Source of the DNA: Agarophyton chilense
Lineage: Eukaryota > Rhodophyta > Florideophyceae > Gracilariales > Gracilariaceae
Assembly (NCBI GenBank): GCA_030374765.1
Contig: JARGXX010000034.1
Span: 124,001 to 188,000 of the forward strand
Reading direction: 5' to 3'
Length of the DNA stretch: 64,000 nt
Part shown: positions 43,421-53,451 of the stretch, piece by piece
Numbering within the stretch: position 1 is the stretch's first letter
Layout of the letters: every line of letters starts with the position of its first letter
Program-made: the position numbers and the translations under genes
Notes under the pieces: model-generated
Databases searched by the model: none
Told to the model about the DNA's origin: nothing
Seen by the model: only the letters and a program-made list of their open reading frames with translations

Positions 43421-44153
43421 AATTCGGCGTCCGTTTCTTCCGTGTCTCGGAACTCCACGTATCCGGAAAGGCCGTTCCTTACAATTAGGATCTAAAGCTT
43501 ACCCTTTTCGCCTTTGTGAATGTAGCAGTAATAGAAACGGGACAGTTCATTCGGTTTACTGGCGTGCAAAGTATGACCGATTGGCCGTTGGACGACTTAA
43601 CTCTTTAGTATTGCTACTAAGATTCTTCCGCGTGAAATATGCCGTAACTGTAATAGAGCACATTGAAGTCGTTAGCAGTCGCCAGTTAATATACATGACA
43701 CCAACGGGTGCCATGAAGGACTGTGGTTCAATTTGAACATGAATCCCTCTCGCAAAAATTGCGAGTTGAAGCTGTATAAGAACGAACACTCATCTAGTGT
43801 TGATTCAGACTAAAGCCTGTCAGAGGTAACGGTCACAGTATCTGTGTAAACATTGTTATTGACTGTTTGGACCTAGCCTCGACACTATATTACAGTAACT
43901 GTTTCGAAAGTTGCTTCGGCTGCCCCGTGTTCCTCTAGGCCTGTGTGCGCTGCGATCAAAATCCGGAGTTGTAGCTTTGTGTCCTTCTGTGCACAGCTCG
44001 CGGTGAGCGAAGCGAAAAAGGTTTGAAGTCAAACGCCTCACTTCAGGAGCTACGGCGCTCGGCTGAGGCTTTTATATAGTGCTATGCAGCCTAAAGAGGC
44101 TGCATCTAGGATACCGTCAGCCTAATAGAGAAATACTTAGAGTAACAACTACC
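43421..44153. other. No gene recognised
   Basis: Possible further gypsy debris on the minus strand (43789-43556) but without a secure motif. GCTTTTATATAG at about 44070 resembles a TATA region with no gene attached. Confidence 0.35.
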
Positions 44154-45453
44154 TACAGTGCGTTTCAAAAACGTATCCCTTTACAAAAACTGCGCCAAAA
44201 AGGCATTTCCCGTACTGTAGAGCACATTTCACAACAAATAAAAACAAAAAGGTCAATAACACTGTTTCAAAAGAATCCCTTCATACATTCATTAGCTCAA
44301 TTATGGCTCGTGGCGCACCTCTGACACGCTCTGAACAGCTAGAAATCATGGAATTAGTAGGTCAGGGTATGATTCCAGCAGATATAGCCCGAAAACTCAA
44401 GCGCAGCCCAAAAACAATCAGCAACTTCATCAAAAACCCCGCTACATACGGAAAAAAGCGTTCAAGTGGCCGTCCTACGTCACTTTCCCCGGCCGATAAG
44501 CGTGGAATTAAGCGAGAACTATGCCGTAACACTTAATCTTACGAAAAAATTGTCAAAAATCTAACTTTGCCTCTATCAAGATCTATAATATGGCTTGAAG
44601 TCAACGGTCAAAATTTGTTCAAGTACACAAAAATGAGGAAAACGTTTTTTAAAAGATAATCATAAGAAAAGTCGAGTTGAATAGTGTGCTCAAAAGACTT
44701 TTTGGAAAACGGAATGGAATAATGTTATCTTTTCCGAAGAAAAAAAGTTTAACCTTGATGGTCCAGATTGCTATAAATTTTATTGGCATGATCTACGAAA
44801 AGAAATTAAATAATTTGTGACCAGGCATTCAGGAGGCGCATCAGTAATGGTTTGGGCTACAATCTCTACGAAAGGAGCAACTGATATGGCTTTTGTTGAA
44901 ACTATAATGAACTCTGAGAAGTATTCGGAGGTTCTGGAAAACTATCTTTTACCTTTTTCAAACTGTATGCACGGAGAATAATTCATTTTTTAGCACGATA
45001 ATGCACCTGTACATAAGTCAAATTCTATGAAACAGTGGTTCAATAGTCTAAATATGTCGGTTATAGAATGGCCTTGGCGCTCTCCTGACCTCAACTCTAT
45101 CGAAAACATTTGGGTAATGTTGGCTAGAATGGTTTATGGGCCAGGAAGGCAATTTGATACAGTTTTTTATCTAAAAATTTGTATCAAAGATTGCTGGGGA
45201 AAGATTGATTGTAATTCCATCAATTTTTTCATAGCATCAATGCCAAAGCGTTGCATAAGTGTTATACAGGCTAAAGGAGCAAAATTAAACTACTGAAATG
45301 GCGTTAGAATAAAAAGGATGCAATAAAGGATATGCTTTTGAAACAGTTTGTTTACTTGAAAATTTTTTTACACTGATTTTGTTAGTTGTACTGTAGCCAA
45401 AACGTCGATTTTTGAAAAATTTGCGCGAGGGATATGATTTTGAAACAGATTTT
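44154..45453 (+). mobile_element. Tc1/mariner-superfamily DNA transposon, decayed
   Basis: The left end TACAGTGCGTTTCAAAA (44154 on, after a TA) is an inverted match to GAGGGATATGATTTTGAAACAGA-type sequence at 45428-45450; the shared core is GTTTCAAAA..(C/T).TATCCCT. A second inverted copy lies at about 45322-45350, so the right end may be doubled. It encloses a broken DD34E transposase. Confidence 0.75.
44303..45296 (+). pseudogene. Tc1/mariner (DD34E) transposase
   Basis: The N-terminal helix-turn-helix pair is intact at 44303-44536 (PLTRSEQLEIMELVGQG, then IARKLKRSPKTISNFI). The body is then shifted. The first catalytic block reads V-I-F-S-E-E near 44.73 kb, where the usual Asp of 'FSDE' is Glu. 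G-G-A-S-V-M-V-W follows at about 44.84 kb. The last part (45027-45296) is open, with H-D-N-A-P-V-H just before it and S-P-D-L-N-S-I-E-N. The second Asp and the Glu are separated by 34 residues. Stops and frame changes lie between 44.54 and 45.0 kb. The bipartite HTH plus DD34E defines the Tc1 branch. Confidence 0.8.
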
Positions 45454-45939
45454 AATTGGGTGTAGGGTGATGGGAGTCTGAATTCAGACTCCCGATGAGA
45501 TCTTTCTTTTCATCAAACCTCGTCAGGTATCCATATCTGCCCCATAGGAAATCGGAGGACTCTGTCTGATCGCTGAGCTCTTGCGGAAAAGAACTTTTAA
45601 GAATAGTTAGGTTGCAACCTGAAATCGGTATAATCGATAAAACAAACAAGTTGTAGAACAGAGCACACCGTTGCACAAGATAGAGGTCGTTGGATTTAAT
45701 ATCAGGACCTCGGTCGACGTTAAGTAGCAAACAACTATACAGGCTAAACGTATACATACAAAGTAAAGCACCCCAAGAGACGAAAACGAGTGCCATTTCA
45801 AATAATAAGACAAAACAGAAGTTTGCAATATGAAGCAACCCAAAGACGAAAAATTAAAGCAATTCAAATATGACCAGTCATCATATTAATAATTCTCCTC
45901 TTTCAGCCTAAGATCTTTTTTTAACTATTTGTTTCAGAG
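45454..45939. other. Short spacer with a perfect 22-bp palindrome
   Basis: GGGAGTCTGAA/TTCAGACTCCC at 45472-45493. A minus-strand open frame (45838-45452, 128 codons) has one hydrophobic segment but no recognisable family; it may be chance. Confidence 0.4.
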
Positions 45940-46155
45940 TGTTGACATATAACGTTAGTCTTATATAAGTACGGACTACACATTACGTGGGTTCTATCAA
46001 TTCAAGAAATATCTTTGTTTACAATAGATACTTCGTGCTGGTTGAATTGTGATTACAGATTCTTTCACTATCATGAAGTTTGAATCTCCTACATAACCCA
46101 AACTCTGGGCTCCAGCATAAAGTAGGCTGGATATCCAAGTTGTGATCCGGGAACA
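45940..46155 (+). repeat. 5' LTR of a copia element (half-tRNA primed)
   Basis: 216 bp from TGTTGACATATAACG to GATCCGGGAACA. TGTT/AACA terminal inverted bases, a TTATATAAG box at about 45960, and an adjacent primer site. No 3' partner is seen in the window. Confidence 0.65.
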
Positions 46156-46169
46156 GGTTATGGGCCCAG
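46156..46169 (+). other. Primer-binding site, initiator tRNA-Met half-tRNA type
   Basis: GGTTATGGGCCCAG, the same 14 bases as at 800-813, complementary to the initiator tRNA-Met anticodon stem-loop, directly after the LTR. Confidence 0.85.
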
Positions 46170-46247
46170 AACCTTTCTTTTTGCCGTCAATCGGTCGGGT
46201 GTTCGTCTTTTGGTTTCCGTACAACTTTGTTTGCTTTCAACTTGAAA

Positions 46248-47040
46248 ATGGATTACGCAATCTTTGATCGCGCATCAGTAGCTGATGTTAATAATATCCG
46301 TTTGTCGCTATTGAACTCTACCAACTACTTTCTTTGGTCTCGTAAGGTACAGCTGATTCTTCGTTTCAAGGAATTGTGGAAAATAATTGATGGCTCCTAA
46401 CGGCACCCTGACAAAGGCAACGAGGAGATGCAGAAATTTCTTCGTCGCAAAGATGTCGCTTTGTCAACGATAATGCTCTTGGTCCATGACTCCTGTATCG
46501 CATCGGTTATGGGCATGAGAGACTCTAGTGAGGTTTGGAAGACACTCAAAGATCAGCATCAGGCCGTATCTCAAGCCAATAGAGATGGGCTCATTGATTT
46601 TTATCAGTCTATGAAGATGAAGGCAGTTGAGACTTTACGAGATTTCAGGGCTCCTCTGGCCGAGATGATATCCCAAATAGGTGGCATTAGATTCATAAAG
46701 TCAGTAGAAGAACAGATTCGTGCACTGCTGCGTGGCCTTCGGGAAGAGTTCGATGCCACTGCTGAAGTGATAATTGGAACGGACAAAAATGCTTTATCAA
46801 TCCCTTTCGTTGTTTATCTCTAAAGAAACGACTATCTTCACTAACACAGACGGTAAAAAAAAGCAGTACCAGGGATCTGAATATTCCTCAGAAATCTAAG
46901 ATGAAATCAAAGATTAATTGCCACTCCTGCGGAAATCGTGGACATGAGAAGATAAATTGCTACAAAAATTCTGAAAGTAACAGGCATCTTCCGCCGAAGC
47001 AAAGAGACAGAGATCAAGCATGTAACGCAATGACTGGTGG
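46248..47040 (+). pseudogene. Copia gag (UBN2-like) with zinc knuckle
   Basis: ATG at 46248 (MDYAIFDRASVADVNNI). The frame has N-S-T-N-Y-F-L-W-S-R-K-V, the conserved copia gag 'NY..W...' block, then a TAA at about 46398 in place of a sense codon. It continues with V-W-K-T-L-K-D-Q-H and SVEEQIRALLRGLREEFD to a stop at 46823. After a frame change a classical knuckle C-H-S-C-G-N-R-G-H-E-K-I-N-C (CX2CX4HX4C) appears at about 46919-46960. One nonsense change and one frameshift. The text is lost after about 47050, where a tRNA-like segment begins. Confidence 0.7.
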
Positions 47041-47049
47041 ATCAGCGTA

Positions 47050-47366
47050 CTATTCTCAACCGGGACTAGCGTGGTAGAGCGGGTCCTAAGGGTCGAATCC
47101 TTAACAGAGGCACTCCCAGAGTACTTGGTGCAATGGGCTGGCGTTTACTCCGTAGTCCTACAGTTTGGAGCTACGGAAACGATCGCGTGAAGACCAGTTA
47201 GTGGAATTAATATACCAAAGGGGGTTATTTAGTATCCTAACGGTGCCTACCTTACTCTAAGGGAGAAGCGTCACTCGAGCCAAGTAAATAGTAATGGCGA
47301 GGGGCTGGGATCTCCCTGGCACTGTAATGCTAATCTCTTACACTAATCAAAATAAAATAAAAATCT
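47050..47366 (+). mobile_element. Possible tRNA-derived SINE
   Basis: The left end has a D-arm/A-box-like TAGCGTGGTAGAGCG and, after too short a gap, a B-box-like GGTCGAATCC. The right end finishes in an A-rich tail (AAAATAAAATAAAAATC, about 47350-47366). The short A-to-B distance (about 10 bp) means the head is not a whole tRNA. No target duplication was recognised and there is no second copy in the window. Confidence 0.3.
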
Positions 47367-47399
47367 TAATGAGTCCACATGATGTCGACCGGTTCACGT

Positions 47400-48023
47400 G
47401 GCGTTTGTAAGATCCATCAGGGCCCGGCGGCTTACAGGGCTCAACCGTTATCCTCGCTCCTTCACATATCTCGCTCCTTCGGATTTGGACGTCACGGCGA
47501 AGTCCAGATGGCCTCATGGTTGACCCAGGGCATGCGGGCACTTCGTTGCTCCCGGTATCATTGGGCGCGACGGGACGTCGCGTCGTCATTGCCTGCGGGG
47601 ATGCGGGGAAGCGTGAGCTGACATTGGCGCCGAATGGGCTAAGGAATGTATCTCCCACGCGCCGTGAGCGCTGTCCATAGTTGCATCGCCGGCGCATTCC
47701 TCGCGTCGCGTTACCAAGACGGTCTATTGGCTTCTTCTCCTCTGCCGGTGATTGGGGTCTTCCTTAGTTTCCGTTCTTCCTTTGGCGACCCTCTGCGCTT
47801 CGTCCACCGTGAACCACGGTGCGGGCTTCGTCCATTCGGGGTCACATCGGTCATCCTGCCCGACTCGGTTTCATCTCCTTCCTTCCCGTCGCGGCATTTC
47901 TCCATTGGTCACGCGCGATGCCGCCATCACCTTATAATCCCATCGGATAAGGCACTCTCTCTCCGGCCTTTGTCGCTTCCGTCTGGTCTCTTATCCATTT
48001 CCCTGCGAACCAGCCTGTAGGCA
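47400..48023. other. GC-richer DNA, no secure gene
   Basis: Open frames on both strands overlap. None has a known motif. It may be part of the same unit as the frame at 48024-48542. Confidence 0.35.
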
Positions 48024-48542
48024 GTGGCGCCATGGCTTCGAACAACCAAGCGCGGAGCTCCTCTGGAAACTAAGTGGCTTATGAGCGCCCCGGTGACCGC
48101 TGTGACCATACCATTGAACGAAATCCGCGGGCAGTGCATCATTCCATTTTGCCATCCCGTTGGTATTGCTGCCTCGATATACATTGCGACAGTCCTGAGG
48201 GAAGCTTACTCCTGGGCGCGTCGCTCGCTGCGCTGCGCCGCGGATGACCACCAGGGTCAGGATCTGAAGACCGCTATGGTCAATATCTTGTACCAGAATG
48301 CGCAGGTGATGTCCCAGAGGGTTACTGCCGACTTGAATGCCCGGTATGTTCTTAATTTGAGTGACCGGGAGGCTTCCGATGGTGATAATAGTTTCTCAGG
48401 TGAATCTCCGCCGAAGAAGCGTGCTCGGCTCTCTGGGGCCGGTCCTAGTGCTCTTGTTGGCTCCACGGGTGACCTTAGTTCCGGTTTCACCCCTGCAGGT
48501 TCCAATGAAGACGACGGAGTGACTCCTGCGCCGCCCCAGTGA
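48024..48542 (+). CDS. Unrecognised open frame, 172 codons
   Basis: It has protein-like features: a helical middle (LKTAMVNILYQNAQVMSQRV), a basic cluster P-P-K-K-R-A-R-L that looks like a nuclear localisation signal, and a Ser/Gly/Pro-rich tail ending T-P-A-P-P-Q. It ends 200 bp before the tail of the minus-strand chromodomain integrase. It could be a gag-like protein of an element or a host fragment. The first 40 codons are the least convincing, so the start is uncertain. Confidence 0.3.
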   Translation: MAPWLRTTKRGAPLETKWLMSAPVTAVTIPLNEIRGQCIIPFCHPVGIAASIYIATVLREAYSWARRSLRCAADDHQGQDLKTAMVNILYQNAQVMSQRVTADLNARYVLNLSDREASDGDNSFSGESPPKKRARLSGAGPSALVGSTGDLSSGFTPAGSNEDDGVTPAPPQ

Positions 48543-48739
48543 GTCCTGGTGGTGTTCCGAGCCCTTCCACGAACCTTAAGATCATGGTTAGGGCTGTGAT
48601 ACCTCTGTTAGATAGTCAAATAAACTAATGCTTGTGCTTTCCCAAGGTCGTTCTTGTATCTCAAACGTGCGTGCCCCCCTACGTCCTCCCACCTTGAGAG
48701 CGGCTCAGGTCTTCCTCAGGTGTCACCGAAGAACTGACC

Positions 48740-49867
48740 TTATTCCCTGATGCGGGAGCTACGACGAACCTTCGTGCTCCAGCGAACCGTCGTGTGGGGA
48801 GGCGTTTTGAGAGGCGTTTTGGGATTAGGAGGACCATTGAATGCCCCCACCTGAAGGCTGCGCGCTGTGCTGCCGATTTTGCACCAGTAACGGGCGACAA
48901 AATTAGCCGGAATGGTTTGAGGCTCTTGCCAAGTGTCTTCCTCATGTGTGTAGCCGAACCAGCGGAGGCGATAGCGCATAGTTCCATCTTCTCCCCGACC
49001 GGCGGAGATGATGCGCTCAATCAAATATTCCGGTTGGTGTTCATTCTCCGGATGGAGAGTGTGGTCCAGATAGGCGAATCCATCGGAGTCGGTTGGAAGA
49101 GATGGGTCGTCGTGGTTAGCATTGACCATCAGGTCCGTGGGGCTAGTCGGGTCCGCGAAAACTGCCTTAGGGAGTGTGGGGATTTGAGCGTCGACTTGAG
49201 GTCGTAGTGATTCCGTTGGGCCAGGGGACTGGGCCTTTGGTGACTCGGGGGAGCTGGGAGCTCGTGTCACCCGATCAATCAATACGTTGTCCTGTAGGTC
49301 ATCAATTTGTAACATAATGGTGCGTTTATTGGCCTTCAGGAATTTGTATTGTCCCGTAGAGCGGGGCAGGAGCTTCCGCGTAGTGTCCTCGAGGTCCTCA
49401 CTTTCCCTCGGTGGCCGGTTCAGGTAAAAAGGTTCTTTTTTCCCAAAGGTCGGTGTGTTCCAAACGGCCTTGTCGAAATTGACCTTGTAACGCCGTTGGT
49501 ATTTGGTCAGTATAGTTCTCGCCGATTGGATAATGCGGTCGATGCGTCGGCGCGAGTAGCGCTTCGCCTGGGTACGATTCATTCCTTCGAATATGTCCTG
49601 GGGTATGATAAACTCCTGAAGGTCCACAGCTATCTGTGGCGGTGCTCTCTTTAGCGTTAACCCTAAAAGAAAATTTTCAGAAAATCGTATGCACTTGGAA
49701 TGCGCATTAAGGTTTTGCGGAGCTTCAAACAAAGCTCGATTTGAATTGTAATATTTTACAAAGTAGGATGGAAATTGGAGTCTATCGTGACTGTTCCAAC
49801 ATCCAGGTGCATTCATATCGACATCAGCGTGCCTTCCAAATAAACACCATAAATCGACCAGAAACAA
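48740..49867 (-). pseudogene. Chromodomain integrase C-terminus (Ty3/gypsy chromovirus)
   Basis: Codons from about 49660 down read L-T-L-K-R-A-P-P-Q, then a coiled region TQAKRYSRRRIDRI and F-D-K-A-V-W-N-T-P-T-F, a Pro/Ser linker, and a chromodomain E-Y-L-I-E-R-I-I, R-Y-R-L-R-W-F-G-Y, E-E-D-T-W-Q-E (about 48.9-49.05 kb). It ends in a basic R-R-S-S-R-I-R-E. The first 65 codons or so (49867-49665) do not fit integrase and look foreign. The core and RT are absent, so this is a truncated relic. A G-rich tract after the stop (GGTGGGAGGACGTAGGGGGG) may be its polypurine tract. Confidence 0.65.
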
Positions 49868-50064
49868 AAGGTTTCTAGAGCGTCATCCGTGTGCTCTCCA
49901 CTTTTTGCAAACGCACCCACGTTAATGGCTGGAACGGGCATAATTCGTTGTAAATGCAGTGAATTTAATAGCCATATTCGGTCGCTCTACGCACTCATCA
50001 TGCAATTTTTATTCTGTATAACAAGGAATAGAAATGAAGGACCCACATAAAGGGGAATAGAAAT
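49868..50064. other. No gene seen
   Basis: AT-rich spacer. Confidence 0.4.
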
Positions 50065-50486
50065 GTATGATTATGCTGTGGTGTTTGCAGCTGCCCAAGT
50101 GCCTGCTCCCTCTTTTTCTCGAAGCGTTTCCGCACCTTTGCGCTTCAATGTTTCTGCTTTTCCTCGCCTCCTTCCGCCTTAGAACTCTCCAGTTGTGCGT
50201 GCGCGGTATCCTCGACCTTCGCTTCCTCAGTGTGATTAGTCTCCACGTCCAACGTCGGCACTTTCAGCTTGTGTGCGTACACACCCCTGTACTATCGCTT
50301 TTGTAGTGCGCTTGCCGTCGCTTTCTCCGGTCTTCGACGGTTCAGCCTCCATTTGCTTTGTATCATCCACCTTTTCTCCCTCAATCTCTTCGTCAGTATT
50401 GCCGTCCTTATCCCTCACGCCCTTCGGCGACTCAAGTTTGTCATCGTCAGCCAGCGCGGTGGTTTCTTTCTTCTTTTATTAGCCAT
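50065..50486 (-). pseudogene. Possible Lys/Glu-rich protein, frameshifted
   Basis: Starts MANKRRKKPPRWLTM at 50486 and moves through two frames: GNTDEEIEGEKVDDTKQMEA, then THTEEAKVED-like and E-S-S-K-A-E-G-G-E-E-K-Q-K, and later V-R-K-R-F-E-K-K-R-E-Q. Charged low-complexity text continues across the shifts, which suggests one eroded gene. No family. Confidence 0.25.
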
Positions 50487-51722
50487 CTTGCCTCTCTTCC
50501 TTGAGCTTGAATGGGCATGCCGTCTCTTTAAGATTTAGCTGAGCAAGTTGATAAAACTTTCTAAACGTACCGATAAAACAGCTAATCTTCAAAACTTCCA
50601 CGATAAGCACAACATCAGGCTTGGTCAATTCCAATTTGTAACGAGGTTCATACTACCTAATTTGGCGAGTGATCGAATGAATGAAGTCTTCTCTTTTCGC
50701 AGAGCTGTTCAAACGGGCTCGGCAAATGGTGGCGTACGATAAACTTCCTTCCTATTCCACACTCTGGAAGTGCTATTTGAAAAACTTCAGCGCCGTAGTG
50801 GTTGCCATATCCGCTCTTGTATAAAACGTACCGTTTATGGAGAGCGAGCGAGCAAAGTGTCGTGATCTGAGACGTCCGCTTTCTTGTGCCTTTAAGAAAA
50901 CCTGTCCAACTGCATTTTCTATGTCTACACGTTGATTGTTTACGCGAAAAAACACAGAACCCTTGACGTCTGCAAAAAGCGTGTAACCTGAAGGCTGTCT
51001 TTCGCAAATATATTATAATGCGATGCCTTTCGCAACTCAGCCAACTCCTCATCTAACGAGGCTTTTTTCACCTTCGCATTCACAGACGCTCCCTCATGCG
51101 CACCATGTGACCCGTTGGTTGAGGTACAGCCTGCCTTCGCGTCATCTGCCGTATTGGTATCTGTCGAAGCAGTCAGTGAAGCAGGAGCTTCCTTTTCCAC
51201 CAATATGTCAAGTTGCGACTGATAAACAGCAACGTCGCCCGTCCGCGGCTTCAAGAATTGGGATAGTAGCACTACGATACTATGAAACGCTTGATTCTCC
51301 TTGCCCGGCGTGCAGTTGACGAGAACTCCACATTTCACATGGTTCAAATCAGCGCGTCGCACCGTATCGACCACTGTGGCTGGCAACTTTTTACGGTATG
51401 CTCTCGGGGACAGCCAAGCGTCAAGGAAAGCTCGACGCTTTGTGGAAAAGTGGTGCTCATGTTGGGCTTGGCAGAGTGGCACTTCCCAACCTGCCAGCAA
51501 TCTGCTAACTTCGATAGCACTCACTGCTGGGTGAAACTTCCGTTACAATTGTTGTTGTTTCGCCGTCGTCCGGCTGAACAATACTGAAGAACGATACTCG
51601 TATAGATCCGTCCTTGTTGTTAGGGTTGACTTCCACCACGCAACAGAGATTCTTTGCGCGTTGGCGAAACTGACGGTTGTTCCCCTTCAGCAATGCTCTG
51701 TATATCTGCTTACCCTTCTCTC
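50487..51722. other. No secure gene
   Basis: A minus-strand frame of 194 codons (51524-50940) with an Ala/Lys-rich coiled part is open but shows no known motif and no promoter. It runs towards the spondin promoter region. Left unassigned. Confidence 0.3.
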
Positions 51723-51730
51723 TATAAAAG
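51723..51730 (+). promoter_or_regulatory. TATA box of the spondin-domain gene relic
   Basis: TATAAAAG, 120 bp before the ATG at 51843; the same spacing as at the Gly-rich genes. Confidence 0.6.
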
Positions 51731-51842
51731 CCAGGTGAAACCCTGGGTCTACAACTCAGCTTTGTCCAGTTCCAACTCAAAGCAGCTGTTAACATCATCC
51801 TCTCCTGTCCAACGAGATCAGTTTCGTCTATTCCACCCCACC

Positions 51843-52556
51843 ATGATTCGTAAACTCGCAACCCTCGTACTCTCCCTTGCCCTCGCCCAGGCCGCGAGGG
51901 CCATGACGAAAATGTGTAGCGGTGAAGCTGACTAGATCTTCAACTTCACCAAATTCCTGACCCCGGCAAGATTTGGCGACAATATCCCAGAGATGGTACT
52001 TGTCTTCTCCCCGCTGACTGGCACCTCCAACTCGAACCGCGTTTCTCTTCTCACGGTCAAAGGCTTAGCTTCACCCCAAGATGAGCAGATCGCCGAAACC
52101 GGTCAGAATGGTTGTTTTTTAACTCTTGCCGAGGGTTTTGTTGGAAAGGGTGTGAAATCCGTCGCGGCGGCCATGGGACCAACTATGCCCGGTAACTCTA
52201 CCGCCCTTTGATTCACCGTTGACTCCGAAAATCCGTTCGTTACAATCGTTGGTATGATTGCTCCATCGCCCCACTGGTTGGGGCAGATCAGCAACATCAA
52301 GTTAGTGCGAAGGGGTAATTTCATGAAGTGGAGAGTTGGTAGAATGATTGATTACGATGCTGGTACCAATGATGGTGGTGACTTCACAAGTCCAGTTGAT
52401 GTCTCTCTTCACTTGCTAACAGAGCCCCAAAAGAATATTGCTCCTCTAGTGGCGGATGAAACAAATGCCTCTGACTGCCGTTTCATAGGTACACACTTCA
52501 TCACACGTGTTGACAAACTATTTTCACCATTGTCGTCCAACCAGTGTCTTCTATAA
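51843..52556 (+). pseudogene. Secreted spondin-domain protein with two in-frame stops
   Basis: One continuous frame of 237 codons apart from a TAG at codon 31 (51933-51935) and a TGA at codon 123 (52209-52211). Signal peptide MIRKLATLVLSLALAQAARA. The spondin-type domain follows with F-N-F-T-K-F-L-T-P-A-R-F, LVFSPLTGTSNSNRVSLLTV, S-P-Q-D-E-Q-I-A-E-T-G and M-G-P-T-M-P-G-N-S-T, then F-V-T-I-V-G-M-I-A-P-S-P-H-W-L and Y-D-A-G-T-N-D-G-G-D-F-T-S-P. These match the order 'FSPLTG.H....L ... AE.G ... P.G ... SF...I.PSPDWF ... YDAGTD.G..F.SP' of Spondin_N. The reading frame is otherwise intact, so inactivation is recent, or the stops are sequence errors. Role: extracellular adhesion-type domain, inferred. 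Confidence 0.75.
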
Positions 52557-53130
52557 ATGCAGGAGAAGGGGGAAAACAAAGCTCATTCAGCGGAGAATTA
52601 GACCGTCTTGACATACGTTTGGCCTCCATCGTCAAGCGCAAGATGCTCATGGCGGAGAAGGAACGTCAATTGAGGGCAGCTTACCAGAAAAAAGAGCATG
52701 AGTCACGACGGCGTGAGACCGCTGCAGAGCTGCTTGCTGATGCATTGCAGGAGCAGCGGAATGACGCTCAGTAACATAGTTAAAGCGAAGGCACGCTGTT
52801 CTGGAAACATCGCGACGGCCTAGCGCACATGGCCCACGTCGCAGTGTGGGAGCCGAAAGCGCTCTACAAAAGAGTGGACCCGGACGTGTTGCGTGGGGAA
52901 GGAAAGCAACATGTTGAGCAGCGACGAGACGTTCGGCAAGTGCGATGGCCGTGGGCTGTTGTCAATTGGAAACGGCGCACACCCGCTCGAGCGCAAGACG
53001 AACTCCTACTAGCGAGCCGCGAGCGTCGTGGACGGGGAGCGCGAGCTGCGCTATGAGCGGGGGGTGGGGCCGGCGCGCTTGTGAGTTACGAGGTGGGAAA
53101 ATAGGGCCGGCTCGTGCGTAGGAGAACGAG
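52557..53130. other. Spacer between the spondin relic and the gypsy element
   Basis: An open frame to 52774 just after a TGCAG acceptor-like site reads as a charged helix (VKRKMLMAEKERQLRAAYQ). It has no ATG and no family, so it is not called. Confidence 0.3.
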
Positions 53131-53441
53131 TATAGTCTGCCCGGCGTGGCCGTGCAGTATAGATAGAGTCCTGACGGTCGGTACAGTACCGAAGACTGAA
53201 AACAAACAGACAGGGTGGAGTTTACTCAAGCACTGTGGGTCGGCTAGAGAGGATCGGGTGAGTTCGATACCTCGTCGACTCAAACGAGGGAGAGACCTAA
53301 GGGACTAAATAGGCCGCCCAAGCTGGGCGAGCCTCGAGCAGAGTGGAGGCTCGAGGCTGTACAGTGTCCAATGAGGTCGATGCATAATATCTAAACTATC
53401 TTCCCAATCGGGTCGGGCGCATATGCGCCGCAGGCGTTACA
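53131..53441 (-). repeat. 3' LTR of gypsy element D
   Basis: Minus strand starts TGTAACGCC and ends ...GACTATA; 98% identical to 58304-58614 by eye. It contains a GCCTCGAG...CTCGAGGC inverted pair (about 53330-53355). Confidence 0.9.
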
Positions 53442-53451
53442 CTCCTCTCTT

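Noticed and set aside
50940-51861. Two minus-strand frames (194 and 118 codons) running into the spondin promoter
   Set aside because: No motif, promoter or homologue could be recognised, and one of them is antisense to the spondin TATA box and start.
52557-52774. Charged helical frame after an acceptor-like TGCAG as a second exon of the spondin gene
   Set aside because: The spondin frame ends at a normal stop just before it and no donor site was evident; host genes here otherwise appear intronless.
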